From: Jimgerdemannia flammicorona
Lineage: Eukaryota; Mucoromycota; Endogonomycetes; Endogonales; Endogonaceae
Assembly (NCBI GenBank): GCA_003990745.1
Contig: RBNI01006983.1
Coordinates: 1 to 10,778 of the forward strand
Direction of reading: 5' to 3'
DNA: 10,778 bases
The notes under the pieces are model-generated. The model worked only from the letters and a program-made list of their open reading frames with translations. It did not search any database and was not told where the DNA came from. This document shows positions 8,490 to 10,778 of this stretch, piece after piece (positions within the stretch are counted from its first letter, which is position 1; the number at the start of each line of letters is the position of its first letter). The position numbers were made by a program, and so were the translations under genes.

Positions 8490-9830
8490 ATGATCTGCCC
8501 TGGGACTTTTGGAAGAAGATGGTGGGGGTCTCTGAAGTGCTGGGTAAGTTGAAGGTGTTTTGTGACTTAGTACTCTAGTCAGGGAAGTGTGTGGGTGAGC
8601 CAGATCTGAGACTGATGATACTGCTTTATGTATAAGGACAAGAGTAGGAGGGAGGACTGGAAGAACTGGAGGCCTATCATGCTTCTAGCTATGGATGGAA
8701 AGTTAGTTACTAAGGTGGTGGTAGCAAGGCTGCAGAAGGTGGCCCAGCAGATCTTGGGTGAGGAGCAGAGAGATTTTGTAGGGGGTCAGCTCATTAGGGA
8801 TGACATAGCTTGAATGCATGGTATCATTGAAGGAGTGTAGGCCCCTAGACTAGATAGGAGATTGGTCTTCTTGGATCAGGAGAAGGCATATAATCATGTT
8901 AGGCAGGTCTGGTTGATGAAGGTATTGGATAGGATTGGGGTCCCTCAGCAGTTCCAAGTAGTAATGATCAGCCTACTGGAAGAGAGTAGAGCAGTGCTCA
9001 TATGTAATGGATATTGATTCTCTCTGAGTAGGGGTGTTCTCCAAGGGGATCCATTGTCTCCTATTTTATATGCTCTATCCTTGGAGCCACTGATGGATAG
9101 GATTCAGTGGAAGGTAGCAGAGCTCTCAGTATTTGGAATTGTGTGGAAAGTGGGAGCCTTTGTAGATGATATGGTGGTTGGTCTGAGATTAATTACTGAT
9201 GTTGAGGAACTCCAAGAAATGGTAGAGTGGTATGAGGCATACTCTGGGACTAAACTTGACTAGTATAAGTATGAAATGATGGTATTGGGCAATGGCCTGG
9301 TGAGAGGGGATGTCATTGGAATAATTGTCTCTACTAGAGAGGCTGTGAGATACTTGGGCATCTATCTTTCAGTATATGGATCAGTCCTATATAGACCTTG
9401 GTGGGAGCAGCAGGTGGCTATCTAGGAGGAGGCTCTGTGGAGTTGGGGAGGCCACTACTTGTCTTTGGCAGGGTATGTTTTAATTTTGAATATTTACTAG
9501 CTATCAAAGTTATGGTATTTGGTATATTATCTGGACTTTCCAGCCTAGATGGTGAAGAGGCTATTGAAGCTGGCTAAAGGTTAGATCTGGGCTAGGAGGA
9601 GGAGTCAGATTAGCTGGAAAATCTTGTTGCTGCTGGTGGTTAGAGGAGGCCTTGGGCTGGTTGACTTTCCAAAGAGGCTGTATTGTCTAAGAGCATGGTG
9701 GCTGAAGAGAGCTGTGGAACTGAGGGGTGGTAGTTGGATTCCTCTGATGAAGAAGGTCTGGGAGATGAGGTTCTTGCCAAGAGGCTCTACAGGAGATCTA
9801 CTATCCTTGATTGGGCTTTAGAATAGTGGG
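8490..9830 (+). other. Reverse transcriptase domain of ORF2
   Basis: The non-LTR RT core and thumb. The catalytic Asp (8874) and the Asp pair in FVDD (9165-9170) are all kept, unlike in copy 1, where the pair is Asn-Asn. The nearby Asp of KAYDRV is Asn here (KAYNHV), while copy 1 keeps DRV, so each copy has damage the other lacks. In-frame stops include TGA 8811-8813, TAG after KLD (9261-9263), and TAG in the LSKL and PA*MVK region. Confidence 0.93.
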
Positions 9831-10732
9831 CACATATGGTATAAGGACTTATGGTGGAGAATAGTGGATGGGATACACTATATCAGAATTTGCTAGCAAG
9901 GGGATGAAGGAGAGATGCCTTGGGGCCTGACAATATGGAGATAGAATCATGTGTTTTTGGGGGATACTCTCCTGATTGACTTCAATATTAGTGATGGGGT
10001 CAAGTATCAGAGGAGATTGAGACAGAATGTATGGCCTAGTGGTTGGCAGATAGTGGGTATTAGAGAGGAGTGGGACTGGAATGAGGTCTGGGCCTAGAGT
10101 ACAGAGATAAGGAGATAGCTACCATCTAAGTACTGGGTGGTCTGGTGGTATATACTGCAGAGGAATATCATGCTCAACTTTTATTCAGGCCACCTTGTGG
10201 AGGGGGGAAGCTTTAACTATGAGAAGTGTTATAATGTAGGACAGAAGGGGAGATTGGTGCAGATTCCAGAACATTGGCTAGAAGAGTGCAAGATATTTGG
10301 TGACTTTTGGTTAGCAGTTCAGAATTGATTAGATGTTGTGAGAAGGGGGGATAGTGAGAGGGATTGATGGGAGGATCTGGGAGATAGATTAGTGAGGGGG
10401 GTTGGAAAGAAGTGGCTCACTATGAATTGGGTATTAGCTGTATAAGAGGACACTAGCTGTTTGTTTTTGAGGAAGAGAGGCATTTGGATTTGGGAGAGCA
10501 GCTATTGAGATGGGAAGGGTTGATGGAGGATATCTTGACAGGCTGGTGGCTGGGATGGGGTTTGCAGGGTAGTTGGCAGTACTATTTAGTAGAGAAAATT
10601 TGTAGACAGAGTGGGGGGAGGGTTGGAGTAGTGAGTGGTAAGGTAGTATTCAAGCATAAGGGTGTGGGGGGGGACCCCCTATGGGGATTGGGTAGTGGGA
10701 GGGAGTACTGTATTTATAGTTAATAGACTGGA

Positions 10733-10738
10733 AATAAA
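10733..10738 (+). promoter_or_regulatory. AATAAA polyadenylation signal of LINE copy 2
   Basis: Canonical hexamer 21 bases before the poly(A) run that starts at 10760, the usual cleavage distance. It lies in the short 3' UTR after the preferred ORF2 stop (10721-10723). Confidence 0.7.
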
Positions 10739-10759
10739 TGGCAATGTCTAAGTAACTAT

Positions 10760-10778
10760 AAAAAAAAAAAAAAAAAAA
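10760..10778 (+). repeat. Poly(A) tail of LINE copy 2 (at least A19)
   Basis: Run of A to the last base of the window, directly after ACTAT and a nearby AATAAA. It marks the 3' end of the LINE inserted by target-primed reverse transcription. Its true length and the flanking target-site duplication are outside the window. Confidence 0.9.

Larger units (their letters stand above)
7080..10723 (+). pseudogene. LINE copy 2 ORF2: APE endonuclease, reverse transcriptase and zinc-knuckle-like tail
   Basis: The ORF2 protein nicks target DNA and copies the element RNA from the nick. The start ATG at 7080 leads straight into MNIFSLNVNGL, the usual N-terminus of APE domains. Endonuclease motifs: SLNVNGL (7092), LLQDVR (7179; Asp where Glu is usual), GGDFN (7461-7475), RIDW (7649-7660), SDHW (7727-7738). 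RT motifs: FWKK (about 8510), NWRPI (8664), VFLDQEKAY with the catalytic Asp (8874), LQGDPLSPILYALSLEPL (about 9039), FVDDMV (9159-9176), RYLGIYLSVYGS, SQISWKI, GGLGLVDFPK. C-terminus: KC (10227) then EHWLEEC......FW (10269-10310), like a zf-RVT knuckle with one Cys unclear. Frameshifts lie at about 7480-7567, at 8627-8633 and at about 10444-10480. Many TAG/TGA stops interrupt. The end is taken as TAG 10721-10723 because that frame is open for 80 codons and leaves AATAAA in the 3' UTR; TAA 10749-10751 in the other frame is an alternative. Confidence 0.92.
4893..10778 (+). mobile_element. LINE copy 2: near full-length APE-type non-LTR retrotransposon
   Basis: Contains, in the order expected of a two-ORF LINE, a short leader, ORF1, ORF2 (APE endonuclease, RT, zinc-knuckle-like C-terminus), AATAAA and a terminal A run. 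Length is about 5.9 kb. It begins exactly where the LINE copy 1 ORF2 homology stops, indicating insertion into copy 1. The target-site duplication cannot be checked because the window ends inside the poly(A). Motif content and the lack of a visible RNase H suggest the L1/Tx1-like assemblage, although Tad1-like elements of fungi are an alternative. Both ORFs are interrupted by nonsense codons and frameshifts, so the copy is non-autonomous. Confidence 0.88.

Noticed and set aside
10662..10680. G8-A-C5 string as a structural or regulatory site
   Set aside because: The arms abut with a one-base gap, so no hairpin can form, and it lies in the coding-like end of ORF2; probably chance in G-rich sequence.
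7080..10723. Stop-codon reassignment (TAG as Gln, TGA as Arg or Trp) that would make ORF2 readable
   Set aside because: Stops replace Gln, Trp and Arg variously at homologous sites in the two copies, CAG and TGG codons are also used normally, and frameshifts are present. Mutational decay explains all of this, a code change does not.
4893..10778. A currently active LINE
   Set aside because: Despite the poly(A) tail and intact FVDD, ORF1 and ORF2 carry many stops and several frameshifts.

Overview
The window is a eukaryotic heterochromatin-like stretch made almost entirely of decayed transposable elements. I see no intact host gene. The likeliest source is a fungus, for three reasons: long nested retroelements carry a RIP-like mutation load, CpG is almost absent (I find four CpG dinucleotides by eye in 10.8 kb: 1166, 2190, 6249, 6560), and an AT-rich block lies beside the repeats. 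The exact lineage cannot be fixed from the sequence; another heavily methylating eukaryote is possible.

Layout from left to right. (1) 1-29 is an A29 tract, probably the 3' tail of another retroelement lying to the left. (2) 30-about 1320 is very AT-rich and has no recognisable coding content. (3) About 1320-3530 is pyrimidine-rich and holds a broken element whose reverse transcriptase (RT) motifs fit the DIRS-like group. A Gag-like ORF ends in a Cys/His-rich patch and is followed by the N-terminal half of the RT. (4) 3535-4892 is an internal piece of a LINE ORF2 (RT domain), cut at both ends. (5) 4893-10778 is an essentially full-length LINE of the same family: a short 5' leader, ORF1 (4986-7036), ORF2 with an APE-type endonuclease, RT and C-terminal zinc-knuckle-like motif (7080-10723), an AATAAA signal and a terminal A19.

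The most economical history is nesting. A 5'-truncated LINE landed in the DIRS-like element, and the full-length LINE then landed in that LINE copy, because copy 1 stops in mid-ORF2 exactly where copy 2 begins. The rest of copy 1 should lie beyond the right edge.

All ORFs are pseudogenes. Comparing the two LINE copies shows nonsense codons at former Gln (CAG/CAA), Trp (TGG) and Arg sites, mostly explained by C-to-T change on either strand, plus a handful of frameshifts. The full-length copy keeps the RT catalytic aspartates (FVDD) but could not make a full protein without readthrough. The LINE family resembles the L1/Tx1-like APE LINEs (RT followed by a zf-RVT-like tail, no RNase H seen) more than Tad1, but this is judged from motifs only.
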